A program made the position numbers and the translations under genes. A stretch of 64,000 nt of DNA, taken from positions 33,862 to 97,861 of the forward strand of contig JAGBLN010000016.1 of assembly GCA_017635395.1 (NCBI GenBank), read 5' to 3'. Shown here piece after piece: positions 18,023-25,927 of the stretch. The stretch's first letter is position 1. Each line of letters begins with the position of its first letter. The notes beneath the pieces are model-generated. The model saw only the letters and a list, made by a program, of their open reading frames with translations, did no database searches and was not told the DNA's origin. The DNA is from Lachnospiraceae bacterium. Its GTDB lineage: Bacteria > Bacillota > Clostridia > Lachnospirales > Lachnospiraceae.

Positions 18023-18466
18023 ATGATCCGAGTAATGACAATAGAAGATTATGATGAAGTGAAAGCACTGTGGATGACTATCCATGGTTTCGGTATACGA
18101 AGCGTGGATGATTCCAGGGAAGGCATAGAGAGATTCCTTAAGAGAAATCCTACTACCAGCGTGGTTGCCATTGAGGACGGCCATGTGGTGGGTGCTATCC
18201 TGTGCGGTCATGACGGCAGGCGCGGATGCCTCTATCATGTGTGCGTGGCGGAGAAATACAGGCTTCACGGCATCGGCAAGGAAATGGTTGTATTCTGTAT
18301 GAATGCTCTTAAGGAAGAAAGGATCAACAAGGTGTCCCTTATCGCATTTACCCAGAATGATATCGGAAATGCTTTCTGGAAATGCATAGGCTGGACTAAG
18401 AGGGAAGATCTTAACTATTATGACTTTACCCTTAATGAGGCGAACATAACGGCATTTAATAAATAA
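18023..18466 (+). CDS. GNAT family N-acetyltransferase
   Basis: 147 residues, a minimal GNAT domain. The acetyl-CoA signature is VAEKYRLHGIGKEMV at about residues 74-88, preceded by the strand LYHVCV and followed by the late motif NAFWKCIGW typical of RimI/PhnO-like members. GGAGG is 8 bp before ATG. It is the first gene after a good promoter and lies 50 bp ahead of argJ, so it may be co-transcribed with the arginine genes. A role in arginine synthesis (for example NAGS-like) is possible but not shown; ArgJ already supplies that activity. Confidence 0.85.
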   Translation: MIRVMTIEDYDEVKALWMTIHGFGIRSVDDSREGIERFLKRNPTTSVVAIEDGHVVGAILCGHDGRRGCLYHVCVAEKYRLHGIGKEMVVFCMNALKEERINKVSLIAFTQNDIGNAFWKCIGWTKREDLNYYDFTLNEANITAFNK

Positions 18467-18516
18467 TAAATACGGCAGAGAGATCACACAGTGGTATCTC
18501 TTCACGGAGGTGAAAT

Positions 18517-19749
18517 ATGGAAAGGTTTATCCAGATTGAAGGCGGTGTTACGGCAGCGGAAGGCTTCAAGGCTGCAAGCTGTATGGCAGGAGTAAAATAT
18601 GAGAACAGATATGACATGGCACTTGTTTATTCTGAGGTGCCCTGTGACTGTGCAGGTACATTTACCACTAACCGTGTAAAGGCTGCCTGTGTGCAGTGGG
18701 ACCAGGAGCTTGTTAAGTCCGGCAGAAAACTCAGTGCCGTCGTAGTCAATACGGGAATTGCAAATGCGTGTACCGGCAAGGAAGGCTGGGATGCTTGCGA
18801 GGCAACTGCTGCGGCGGTTGAAAAGCATCTTGGCGTTTCAAAGGACAGCGTGGCTGTAGGTTCAACCGGCGTCATAGGGATGCAGCTTCCTGTTGATAAG
18901 CTGGTTGCAGGCGTTAAGGCTATGTGTCCTATACTTGAGCATACGGCAGAGGCAGGAACTCTTGCATCAAAGGCAATAATGACGACGGATACCGTAAATA
19001 AGGAAGTGGCTGTAAGCTTTGAATTAAACGGCAAGCTTGTTACTCTCGGCGGCATGAGCAAGGGCTCAGGCATGATACATCCCAATATGTGCACCATGCT
19101 TGGATTTATTTCAACAGACCTCGCTATTGACAGGGGACTTCTTCAGGAGGCTCTTTCAGATGTAGTCAAGGATACTTTCAACATGATCACCGTGGACGGC
19201 GATACCTCTACAAATGATACAGTGCTGCTTATGGCTAACGGCCTTGCAGGCAACGATACTATCACAGAGAAGAATGCGGATTATGAGGTGTTCTTTGAAG
19301 CACTTTCATTCTGCTGCAGGTATTTAGCAAGGAAGATGGCAGCAGATGGTGAAGGCGCAAGCAAGCTTTTCGAGGCTTGTGTTGTAAATGCAAAGAGCAA
19401 GGATGATGCAAGGACACTTGCAAGGGCCATAGTGGGATCCAATCTTTCAAAGGCGGCAATATTCGGCTGTGATGCGAATTTCGGAAGGTTCCTGTGTGCA
19501 ATGGGATATTCCGGCGCAGAGTTTGACCAGAACGATGTGGAGCTTTTCTTTGTGAGCAGGGCAGGAAAGCTTAAGGTTTTCGATAAGGGCACGCCCATAG
19601 TATTTGATGAGGAAGAAGCTCTGAAGATAATGAAAGAAGATGAGGTCACCGTCTTTGTGGATATGCATGAAGGCTCAGAGGATGCAGCAGCCTGGGGATG
19701 TGATCTTACTTATGATTATGTTAAGATAAATGCTGATTACAGATCCTGA
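18517..19749 (+). CDS. argJ: bifunctional glutamate N-acetyltransferase / amino-acid acetyltransferase
   Basis: 410 residues, full length. The self-cleavage site of the family is at about residue 190 (KGSGMIHPNMCTMLGF; the Thr of CTML becomes the N-terminal nucleophile of the beta chain, with Cys in place of the common Ala before it). A second motif, DGDTSTNDT, follows. It transfers the acetyl group of N-acetylornithine to glutamate in the cyclic arginine pathway and may also use acetyl-CoA. CGGAGGTG is 6-7 bp before ATG. argB follows at 68 bp and argD after that. Confidence 0.95.
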   Translation: MERFIQIEGGVTAAEGFKAASCMAGVKYENRYDMALVYSEVPCDCAGTFTTNRVKAACVQWDQELVKSGRKLSAVVVNTGIANACTGKEGWDACEATAAAVEKHLGVSKDSVAVGSTGVIGMQLPVDKLVAGVKAMCPILEHTAEAGTLASKAIMTTDTVNKEVAVSFELNGKLVTLGGMSKGSGMIHPNMCTMLGFISTDLAIDRGLLQEALSDVVKDTFNMITVDGDTSTNDTVLLMANGLAGNDTITEKNADYEVFFEALSFCCRYLARKMAADGEGASKLFEACVVNAKSKDDARTLARAIVGSNLSKAAIFGCDANFGRFLCAMGYSGAEFDQNDVELFFVSRAGKLKVFDKGTPIVFDEEEALKIMKEDEVTVFVDMHEGSEDAAAWGCDLTYDYVKINADYRS

Positions 19750-19817
19750 TCGTGATAGGATATGTGATGGATCATAAAAATATTAGCTGGATTTAAATTC
19801 CGGACTCGGAGGAAAAA

Positions 19818-20708
19818 ATGGAAAACAGGGAATACGAAAAAGTTGCGAAAAAAGCGGAAGTACTTATAGAGGCACTGCCTTATATACAGGCCTTTAACAG
19901 ACGCATCATTGTAGTAAAGTACGGCGGATCCGCAATGGCTGATCCGGAGATCCAGCGCAATGTCATAAAGGATGTAACTCTTTTAAAGCTTGTAGGTTTC
20001 AAGCCTATAATCGTGCATGGCGGCGGTAAAGAAATCAGCGCGTGGCTTAAGAAGACCGGCAAGGAATCACAGTTTGTAAACGGTCTCAGAGTAACGGATG
20101 AAGATACAATGGAAGTTGCAGAGATGGTTCTTAACAAGGTCAACAAGCGTCTTGTTACCATGGTGGAAGAACTGGGCGTCCGTGCAGTAGGTATAAGCGG
20201 CAAGGACGGCGGACTGCTTAAGGTAGAAAAGAAGCTGTCAGACGGCCAGGATATAGGCTATGTTGGACAGATAACCAATGTGGATCCCAAGATCCTTTTC
20301 GATATGCTGGAGAAGGATTTTCTTCCTATCGTATGTCCCATAGGAATGGATGATAATTTTGACACCTATAATATAAACGCTGATGATGCTGCCTGTGCAG
20401 TGGCAAAGGCTGTAGGGGCTGAGAAGCTGGCGTTCCTTACGGATATTGAAGGCCTGTACAGAGATATAAATGATAAGTCATCGTTCATCTCCAGAATAAA
20501 GGTTTCACAGGCTATGGAACTTATTAATAACGGTATCATCGGAGGCGGCATGCTTCCTAAGCTTGGTAACTGTGTGGATGCCGTAGAAAACGGCGTACAG
20601 AGAGTGCATATATTGGACGGAAGACTGGCACACTGCCTGCTTCTTGAGATATTTACCAAAGAGGGAATCGGTACCATGATATTCCCTGATGATGCAGTGA
20701 TAGATTAA
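19818..20708 (+). CDS. argB: acetylglutamate kinase
   Basis: 296 residues, full length. Amino-acid-kinase motifs are present: VVKYGGSAM (about residue 32), [10 protein letters not shown] (about 70) and the C-terminal ATP-binding part ([13 protein letters not shown]). It phosphorylates N-acetylglutamate, usually the arginine feedback point in organisms with the cyclic pathway. An N-terminal helix ([19 protein letters not shown]) is the type found in arginine-sensitive hexameric enzymes, suggesting feedback inhibition, which is inference. TCGGAGG is 8 bp before ATG. argD begins 37 bp downstream. Confidence 0.95.
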   Translation: MENREYEKVAKKAEVLIEALPYIQAFNRRIIVVKYGGSAMADPEIQRNVIKDVTLLKLVGFKPIIVHGGGKEISAWLKKTGKESQFVNGLRVTDEDTMEVAEMVLNKVNKRLVTMVEELGVRAVGISGKDGGLLKVEKKLSDGQDIGYVGQITNVDPKILFDMLEKDFLPIVCPIGMDDNFDTYNINADDAACAVAKAVGAEKLAFLTDIEGLYRDINDKSSFISRIKVSQAMELINNGIIGGGMLPKLGNCVDAVENGVQRVHILDGRLAHCLLLEIFTKEGIGTMIFPDDAVID

Positions 20709-20745
20709 GACGGAGTCGCACAAAGTGCTCGACAAGGAGGATATT

Positions 20746-21933
20746 ATGGGAATGATGCAGGATTACATAGAAGAAGCGGAGCGGGATCTGCTCCATACAT
20801 ATAACCGTTATCAGATAGTTTTTGACCATGGCGACGGTGTGCGTCTTTATGATATAAATGGAAAGGACTACCTGGACTTTGTATCAGGCATAGGCGTGTT
20901 TGCTCTGGGCTATGGCAACAAGGAATATAACGAAGCTGTAAAGAGCCAGGTGGACAAGCTTCTCCACACATCCAACTATTACTACAATGTTCCTGCCATA
21001 GAGGCTGCAAAGGCAATAAAGAAAGCATCCGGTATGGACCGGGTATTTTTTACCAACAGCGGTGCAGAGGCTGTTGAAGGTGCATTAAAGACTGCAAGGA
21101 AATATGCATATCTTAAGGATGGAAAGACGGACCATGAGATAATCGCTATGGAACACTCTTTCCACGGCAGGACCTTCGGTGCTCTGTCGGTTACAGGTAC
21201 TCCTAAGTACCGTGAGGCTTTTCAGCCCATGATAGGAAATATAAAATTCGCTGAGCTTAATGATATTGAGAGCGTGAAGGCTCTCGTTAATGAAAAGACC
21301 TGTGCAATACTGTTTGAGACTGTACAGGGCGAAGGCGGAATCCACCCTGCGGATGAAGCTTTCATAAAGGAAGTAAGAAAGATCTGCAATGAGAATGATA
21401 TCCTGATGATGCTGGATGAGATACAGTGCGGAATGGGCAGGATCGGAGAATACTATGCTTGGCAGAGGTATGGGGTAAAGCCTGATGTGATGACATCTGC
21501 TAAGGCTCTCGGCTGCGGCGTTCCTGTAGGCGCATTCATGATGACTGAAAAGGTTGGCCAGAATTCACTTGTTGCAGGTGACCACGGCACAACTTACGGC
21601 GGCAATCCTCTTGGCGGTGCTGCTATAGTGGAAGTATTCAGGCAGTTTGAGGAGCGGAAGATTACTGACCACGTAAAAGAGGTTGGCCAGTATCTCTATG
21701 AGAAGCTTGACGAAGTGGCAAAGGCTCACGATGATATAAAGGATCATCGCGGCGTGGGACTGCTGCAGGGCCTTGAGTTTGACCATCCTGTAGCTGATAT
21801 CATCAATAAGGCTCTTGATAAGGGACTTGTGCTTATAAATGCAGGTACAAATATCATTCGTTTTATTCCGCCCCTTGTGATTGAAAAGTCTGATGTGGAT
21901 GAAATGATAGATAAATTAAATTCCTGCCTCTGA
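20746..21933 (+). CDS. argD: acetylornithine aminotransferase
   Basis: 395 residues. ATG 20746 is chosen because AAGGAGG lies 5 bp upstream; an in-frame GTG at 20725 precedes that site and cannot use it. Class III aminotransferase features: NSGAEAVEGALK, HSFHGRTFGALS, LDEIQCGMGR and the PLP lysine in SAKALGCG (about residue 247). It makes N-acetylornithine from the semialdehyde. argC, which should supply that semialdehyde, is not in the window, nor are the ornithine carbamoyltransferase and argH genes. Confidence 0.95.
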   Translation: MGMMQDYIEEAERDLLHTYNRYQIVFDHGDGVRLYDINGKDYLDFVSGIGVFALGYGNKEYNEAVKSQVDKLLHTSNYYYNVPAIEAAKAIKKASGMDRVFFTNSGAEAVEGALKTARKYAYLKDGKTDHEIIAMEHSFHGRTFGALSVTGTPKYREAFQPMIGNIKFAELNDIESVKALVNEKTCAILFETVQGEGGIHPADEAFIKEVRKICNENDILMMLDEIQCGMGRIGEYYAWQRYGVKPDVMTSAKALGCGVPVGAFMMTEKVGQNSLVAGDHGTTYGGNPLGGAAIVEVFRQFEERKITDHVKEVGQYLYEKLDEVAKAHDDIKDHRGVGLLQGLEFDHPVADIINKALDKGLVLINAGTNIIRFIPPLVIEKSDVDEMIDKLNSCL

Positions 21934-21977
21934 TGAATATTATTTTTTGATTAAATTTTACTGAAATTTAATATTCA
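21934..21977 (+). terminator. possible weak terminator after argD
   Basis: AT-rich dyads TGAATATTA (21934-21942)/TAATATTCA (21969-21977), and inside it TTAAATTT/AAATTTAA. No immediate T-run; a T-rich stretch follows 11 bp later. Confidence 0.35.
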
Positions 21978-21980
21978 CAG

Positions 21981-22009
21981 TTGTTAGTTTTTTTGAAAAG
22001 TAATAGAAT
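21981..22009 (+). promoter_or_regulatory. promoter of the comEA operon
   Basis: TTGTTA (21981-21986), 17-bp spacer, TAGAAT (22004-22009). The predicted leader then holds a perfect hairpin ATGTAGAT (22045-22052)/ATCTACAT (22055-22062) 7 bp before the GGAGG of comEA. Confidence 0.5.
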
Positions 22010-22083
22010 GAGTATGTGGCGTCTGAGAAGGTCTTCGGTTGCAGATGTAGATAAATCTACATTCATACCGGAGGTTGCTACAT

Positions 22084-22773
22084 ATGATTGATTTTAAATC
22101 TTATATTTATTCTGTATTTGTGATGCTGACGGCAGTTCTTGTCCTTGGCGGATGCGGTGATTCCAAAGTTTACATGACAGGAGACCGGTCGGAAGAACAT
22201 GCGGTAAGTGATGACAGTGCTGCCGGAGAAACGGTGGCTGCAGGCATTGTTTCTGATGATGAAGCACATGAAGATAACGGGGAGAGTGCTGTTACGGATC
22301 AGTATACAGAAGATTTTTATGTATACCTGACAGGGGCAGTATGCGTTCCCGGGGTATATGCTGTTCCGGCCGGTTCGAGACTGTATGAGGCGGTTGAAAT
22401 GGCGGGAGGATTTACCGATGAGACTGATATTTCTGCCTGCAATCTGGCGGCTGAGGTATCGGACGGCGTTCAGTATTATTTTCCCACATATGCTGAGACA
22501 GAAGCGGCAGGCGGTACGGCAGCGTATATCGTATCTTCGGGACAGAATATGTCAGGCGGCAGTTCTGCAGGTGCAGACGGCAGGGTGAATATCAATACTG
22601 CTTCAAGGGATGAGCTTATGACTCTTCCCGGAATAGGTGGATCCAAGGCTGATGCGATCATAGCGTATCGTGATTCAAACGGAGGATTTTCTGCACCGGA
22701 AGATATAAAAAATGTAAAGGGTATTGGTGATTCCACATACGAGAGTTTGAAAGATTATATAACTGTAAAATAA
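22084..22773 (+). CDS. comEA: ComEA-type DNA-binding lipoprotein (SLBB + helix-hairpin-helix)
   Basis: 229 residues. ATG 22084 is chosen: GGAGG is 9 bp upstream, whereas the in-frame TTG 9 bp earlier abuts the site. An N-terminal hydrophobic segment ends in a lipobox (LGGC at about residue 24), so it is probably a lipoprotein. After an acidic linker come an SLBB domain (about 80-140, beginning YVYLTGAV) and a ComEA helix-hairpin-helix (VNINTASRDELMTLPGIG, then IKNVKGIG). It binds incoming DNA outside the membrane; the channel protein ComEC is encoded 3 kb downstream in the same direction. Confidence 0.88.
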   Translation: MIDFKSYIYSVFVMLTAVLVLGGCGDSKVYMTGDRSEEHAVSDDSAAGETVAAGIVSDDEAHEDNGESAVTDQYTEDFYVYLTGAVCVPGVYAVPAGSRLYEAVEMAGGFTDETDISACNLAAEVSDGVQYYFPTYAETEAAGGTAAYIVSSGQNMSGGSSAGADGRVNINTASRDELMTLPGIGGSKADAIIAYRDSNGGFSAPEDIKNVKGIGDSTYESLKDYITVK

Positions 22774-22789
22774 GTGACTGAGGTGAGAG

Positions 22790-23482
22790 ATGTCTGTAAG
22801 GGTGCTGATAGTTGATGATGAGAAATCCATTGTAAAGGGGCTTAAGTATGCGCTGGAAGCTGATGGCATGCAGACGGATGCAGCGTATGACGGCGAAGAA
22901 GCACTTGAAAAGATAGAAACAGGTGAGTTTGACCTGATACTTCTGGATATGATGCTTCCAAAGATGGACGGAATGGAAGTATGCAGACAGGTAAGGTCAT
23001 TTTCTGAGGTGCCCATAGTTTTCCTGACAGCCAAGGGTGATGATATGGATAAGATCCTGGGGCTGGAATCAGGCGCAGACGACTATATCACCAAGCCTTT
23101 CAATATGCTCGAGGTGCGGGCACGTATCAGGGGTATCATACGCAGGTCCAGGACACGTGCACCAAAGCCCGAAAAGAAGGAAACACTTATTGTTAACGGT
23201 GAATTCTGTTTTGATACGGACAACAGACGTCTGACGATTGCTGACAGGGAGATAAATCTGACATCCAAGGAATATGAGATACTGGAGATCCTTGTTACGC
23301 ATCCCAGAAAGATCTACAGCAGGGATGATCTGCTTAGGTTGGTATGGGGTGAGAATTATACGGGCGATGCTCGTACAGTGGATGTGCATGTCAGGAGACT
23401 CCGTGAAAAGATAGAGAAGACTCCGGGAGAGCCTAAGTATGTACAGACCAAATGGGGATCAGGCTACTTCTACAAAGGGTAA
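22790..23482 (+). CDS. OmpR/PhoB-family response regulator
   Basis: 230 residues. Receiver domain about 1-118 with acidic pocket DDE, phospho-Asp in LILLDMMLP (about residue 53), Thr in FLTAKG and Lys in YITKPF. A winged-helix DNA-binding domain (about 133-228) ends with the usual VRRLREKIE and TKWGSGYFY. It follows comEA by 16 bp, and the kinase gene overlaps its 3' end, so the pair is co-transcribed with competence genes. Confidence 0.93.
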   Translation: MSVRVLIVDDEKSIVKGLKYALEADGMQTDAAYDGEEALEKIETGEFDLILLDMMLPKMDGMEVCRQVRSFSEVPIVFLTAKGDDMDKILGLESGADDYITKPFNMLEVRARIRGIIRRSRTRAPKPEKKETLIVNGEFCFDTDNRRLTIADREINLTSKEYEILEILVTHPRKIYSRDDLLRLVWGENYTGDARTVDVHVRRLREKIEKTPGEPKYVQTKWGSGYFYKG

Positions 23483-24944
23483 GTCTTTCCTGTTAAAGTA
23501 TAGATTTTTGCGGAGTTTCAGGCTCCGCATATTTCTGATCATCATGCTGATCGGCATGTGTTCCCTTGTCATTATGAGAAGAGGACTTTTGGCCAATGAG
23601 CGCAGTGCAGCCATCGAACAGCGTTCTTCAAGTGTCATGTCAATGATGCGCATCCTGTCCAATCGCATCGGCAGCAGTTTTTTTCTGGAAGATGTATCTG
23701 ACGGTGAAATATCAGGGGATCTTGAACTTCTGGCAGAGGTATACAATGCAAGGTTTATCGTGACAGACTCCGAATTAAGGATCGTATTAGATACTGCTGA
23801 TGTGGATACCGGAAAATACCTGTTAGCAGGTAATGCCATAAGTGCTTTCAGGGGCAAGTCGGTATCGGAGTATGATAAGGAAGAGGGCGTTATAGAGATT
23901 GCGGTTCCTGTGTATTCTTCTTCTGGTGAGGATGAAAACGCAGCGAAGTCTGCAAATGCGGTGATACTTGCTGAAGTTTCGGCAAAACCAGTTCTTAATG
24001 CAGTAGAACAGAAGGCTGAACGTTCATTGCTCATAGAACTTTTAGCGGCAGTGATACTTTTAGGCGTGGCCCTTATTGTCTCGAATATAGTTGTAAGGCC
24101 CTTTGACAGGGTAACCAGGGCGATACGTGGCGTAGTGTCCTATGAGGATTCAGAGCTGGTGGTATCGGATTATATGGAGACTGAGGAGATCGTGGATGCC
24201 TTCAATGATCTGCGTACCAGGATGAAAGCTGTCGATGAGTCAAGGCAGGAGTTTGTTAGTAACGTCTCTCATGAGCTTAAGACTCCCATGGCGTCAATAA
24301 AAGTTCTGGCGGATTCCATCAATATGATGCCTGATGCACCGATGGAGATGTATCAGGATTTTATGCAGGATATTTCGGCGGAGATAGACAGGGAAAATGC
24401 GATCATCTCCAATCTTCTTTCACTTGTAAAAATGGATAAGGGTGCCGGAGCGCTTGATGTCCAGAAGTGTGATATAAATCTCATGCTTGAGAATCTGATC
24501 AAGAGGCTGGGACCGTTAGCAAAAAAAAGCGAAGTGGATATAATACTGGAAAGTATGAGGAATGTTACCGCGGATGTGGATGAACTGAAGCTCACCAGTG
24601 CTATTACAAATCTGATAGAGAACGGAATCAAATACAATAAAAAGCCTGGATGGGTAAAGGCACATCTGGATGCTGACCACAGATTCTTTACTCTGACCAT
24701 ATCTGATTCGGGTATAGGCATTCCTAAGGAAGAGCAGGCTCACATATTTGAAAGATTCTACAGAGTCGACAAGTCACATTCCAAAGAAATAAGCGGTTCG
24801 GGTCTGGGACTGTCAATTGCAAGACGAACAATACTGCTTCACAGAGGTTCGATAAAAGTAGACAGTGAACCCGGCGAAGGAACCACATTTACCATAAGGA
24901 TTCCCTTGAGTTACATAGCGGACAATACATCAGGCGCAGATTAA
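23439..24944 (+). CDS. sensor histidine kinase
   Basis: 501 residues if ATG 23439 is used; this overlaps the regulator gene by 44 bp, and no better ATG lies before the first membrane segment (an in-frame TTG at 23507 is the alternative). TM1 about 31-50, external sensor to about 200, TM2 about 203-222, a HAMP-like linker, HisKA with phospho-His in SNVSHELKTPMASIK (about residue 279), then HATPase_c with the N box (NLIENGIKYN), DSGIGIP and GSGLGLSIA. The signal is unknown. It would phosphorylate the regulator encoded just upstream. Confidence 0.92.
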   Translation: MYRPNGDQATSTKGKSFLLKYRFLRSFRLRIFLIIMLIGMCSLVIMRRGLLANERSAAIEQRSSSVMSMMRILSNRIGSSFFLEDVSDGEISGDLELLAEVYNARFIVTDSELRIVLDTADVDTGKYLLAGNAISAFRGKSVSEYDKEEGVIEIAVPVYSSSGEDENAAKSANAVILAEVSAKPVLNAVEQKAERSLLIELLAAVILLGVALIVSNIVVRPFDRVTRAIRGVVSYEDSELVVSDYMETEEIVDAFNDLRTRMKAVDESRQEFVSNVSHELKTPMASIKVLADSINMMPDAPMEMYQDFMQDISAEIDRENAIISNLLSLVKMDKGAGALDVQKCDINLMLENLIKRLGPLAKKSEVDIILESMRNVTADVDELKLTSAITNLIENGIKYNKKPGWVKAHLDADHRFFTLTISDSGIGIPKEEQAHIFERFYRVDKSHSKEISGSGLGLSIARRTILLHRGSIKVDSEPGEGTTFTIRIPLSYIADNTSGAD

Positions 24945-24948
24945 AAAA

Positions 24949-25881
24949 GTGAAGACAAAAGAAATCGGAAATAAAATAATATGCCTGTTATTACTGAGTG
25001 TGTTATTGGTTGGCACTTTGTTTGTTTCGTCATGCGGAAAAAACAAGGATGACGGGAAGGTCATCTATGATGTTTATTATCTTGATTCGGATTACAGCTC
25101 GCTGGTACCGGGAAAATATGAAGGAACCGCGGATACGGATATGTACGAGCTTTTGAGCGTGCTTAGTATTGTTACGGACAATCACTCTGCCAGGGGAATC
25201 GGTGAGCTGGGGGTGAGCACTGTGGGGATAGAAGTGGTGGACGGTGTTGCAACCGTATCATTTTCCGGAGGGTATGAAAGCCTGGATGTTGCCGGGCAGA
25301 CCTTAGTGAAGGCTGCGGTGGTGAAGACACTGACTCAGCTGGATGAGGTATCAGGAGTAAAGTTCATGCTGGGAGAATTTCCGCTTACGGACCATCTGGG
25401 GGCTGAGGTTCCTGTAATGACTGCGGACAGTTTTGTAAGCAATCCGGGACTGGTGGTGTCGGATGAAAATTCGCTGCAGTTTGTATTGTATTTTGCAGAT
25501 GCTGAAGAGAATTATCTTCGCAGCATAAGCAGGGAAGTAAGCAAGAATACGGATGCTTCAAGGGAACAGATCGTAATAGAAGAGCTGATCGCGGGCCCCA
25601 CAACAGGAAACTTCAGAAAGGTTATGCCGGAAGGTACGAAAGTTAATTCCGTAAGTGTAGCTGACGGTCTTTGCTACGTCGACCTTAGCAATGAATTCTT
25701 AACAGGAAGCTCGCCTGTGGGAATGAACCTTACGGTTTATTCAATGGTCAATTCTCTTGCTGAACTTAACAGCGTCAGAAAAGTACAGATCCTTATAGAC
25801 GGCAATGTTACGGAAATAACAAGGGATGGCGTGGATCTGTCACAGGTATTTTCAAGAAATCTTGATATCGTGGGTGAATAA
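24949..25881 (+). CDS. GerMN-domain lipoprotein
   Basis: 310 residues from a GTG start 4 bp after the kinase stop, with no clear Shine-Dalgarno, so it is probably translated by coupling. A signal peptide ends in a lipobox (FVSSC at about residue 29). The C-terminal about 130 residues resemble a GerMN domain (VIEELIAGPTTGNFRKVMPEGTKVNSV, then CYVDLSNEF), and the part before it looks like a second diverged copy. GerMN proteins are extracytoplasmic and are found in spore germination and cell-envelope settings. Its position right after the kinase hints that it helps sense or modulate the signal, which is inference. Confidence 0.8.
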   Translation: MKTKEIGNKIICLLLLSVLLVGTLFVSSCGKNKDDGKVIYDVYYLDSDYSSLVPGKYEGTADTDMYELLSVLSIVTDNHSARGIGELGVSTVGIEVVDGVATVSFSGGYESLDVAGQTLVKAAVVKTLTQLDEVSGVKFMLGEFPLTDHLGAEVPVMTADSFVSNPGLVVSDENSLQFVLYFADAEENYLRSISREVSKNTDASREQIVIEELIAGPTTGNFRKVMPEGTKVNSVSVADGLCYVDLSNEFLTGSSPVGMNLTVYSMVNSLAELNSVRKVQILIDGNVTEITRDGVDLSQVFSRNLDIVGE

Positions 25882-25927
25882 GTTTCATTGTGTTCTTTTA
25901 CCGAAATTCTTTTTGCGGAGGTAGATC

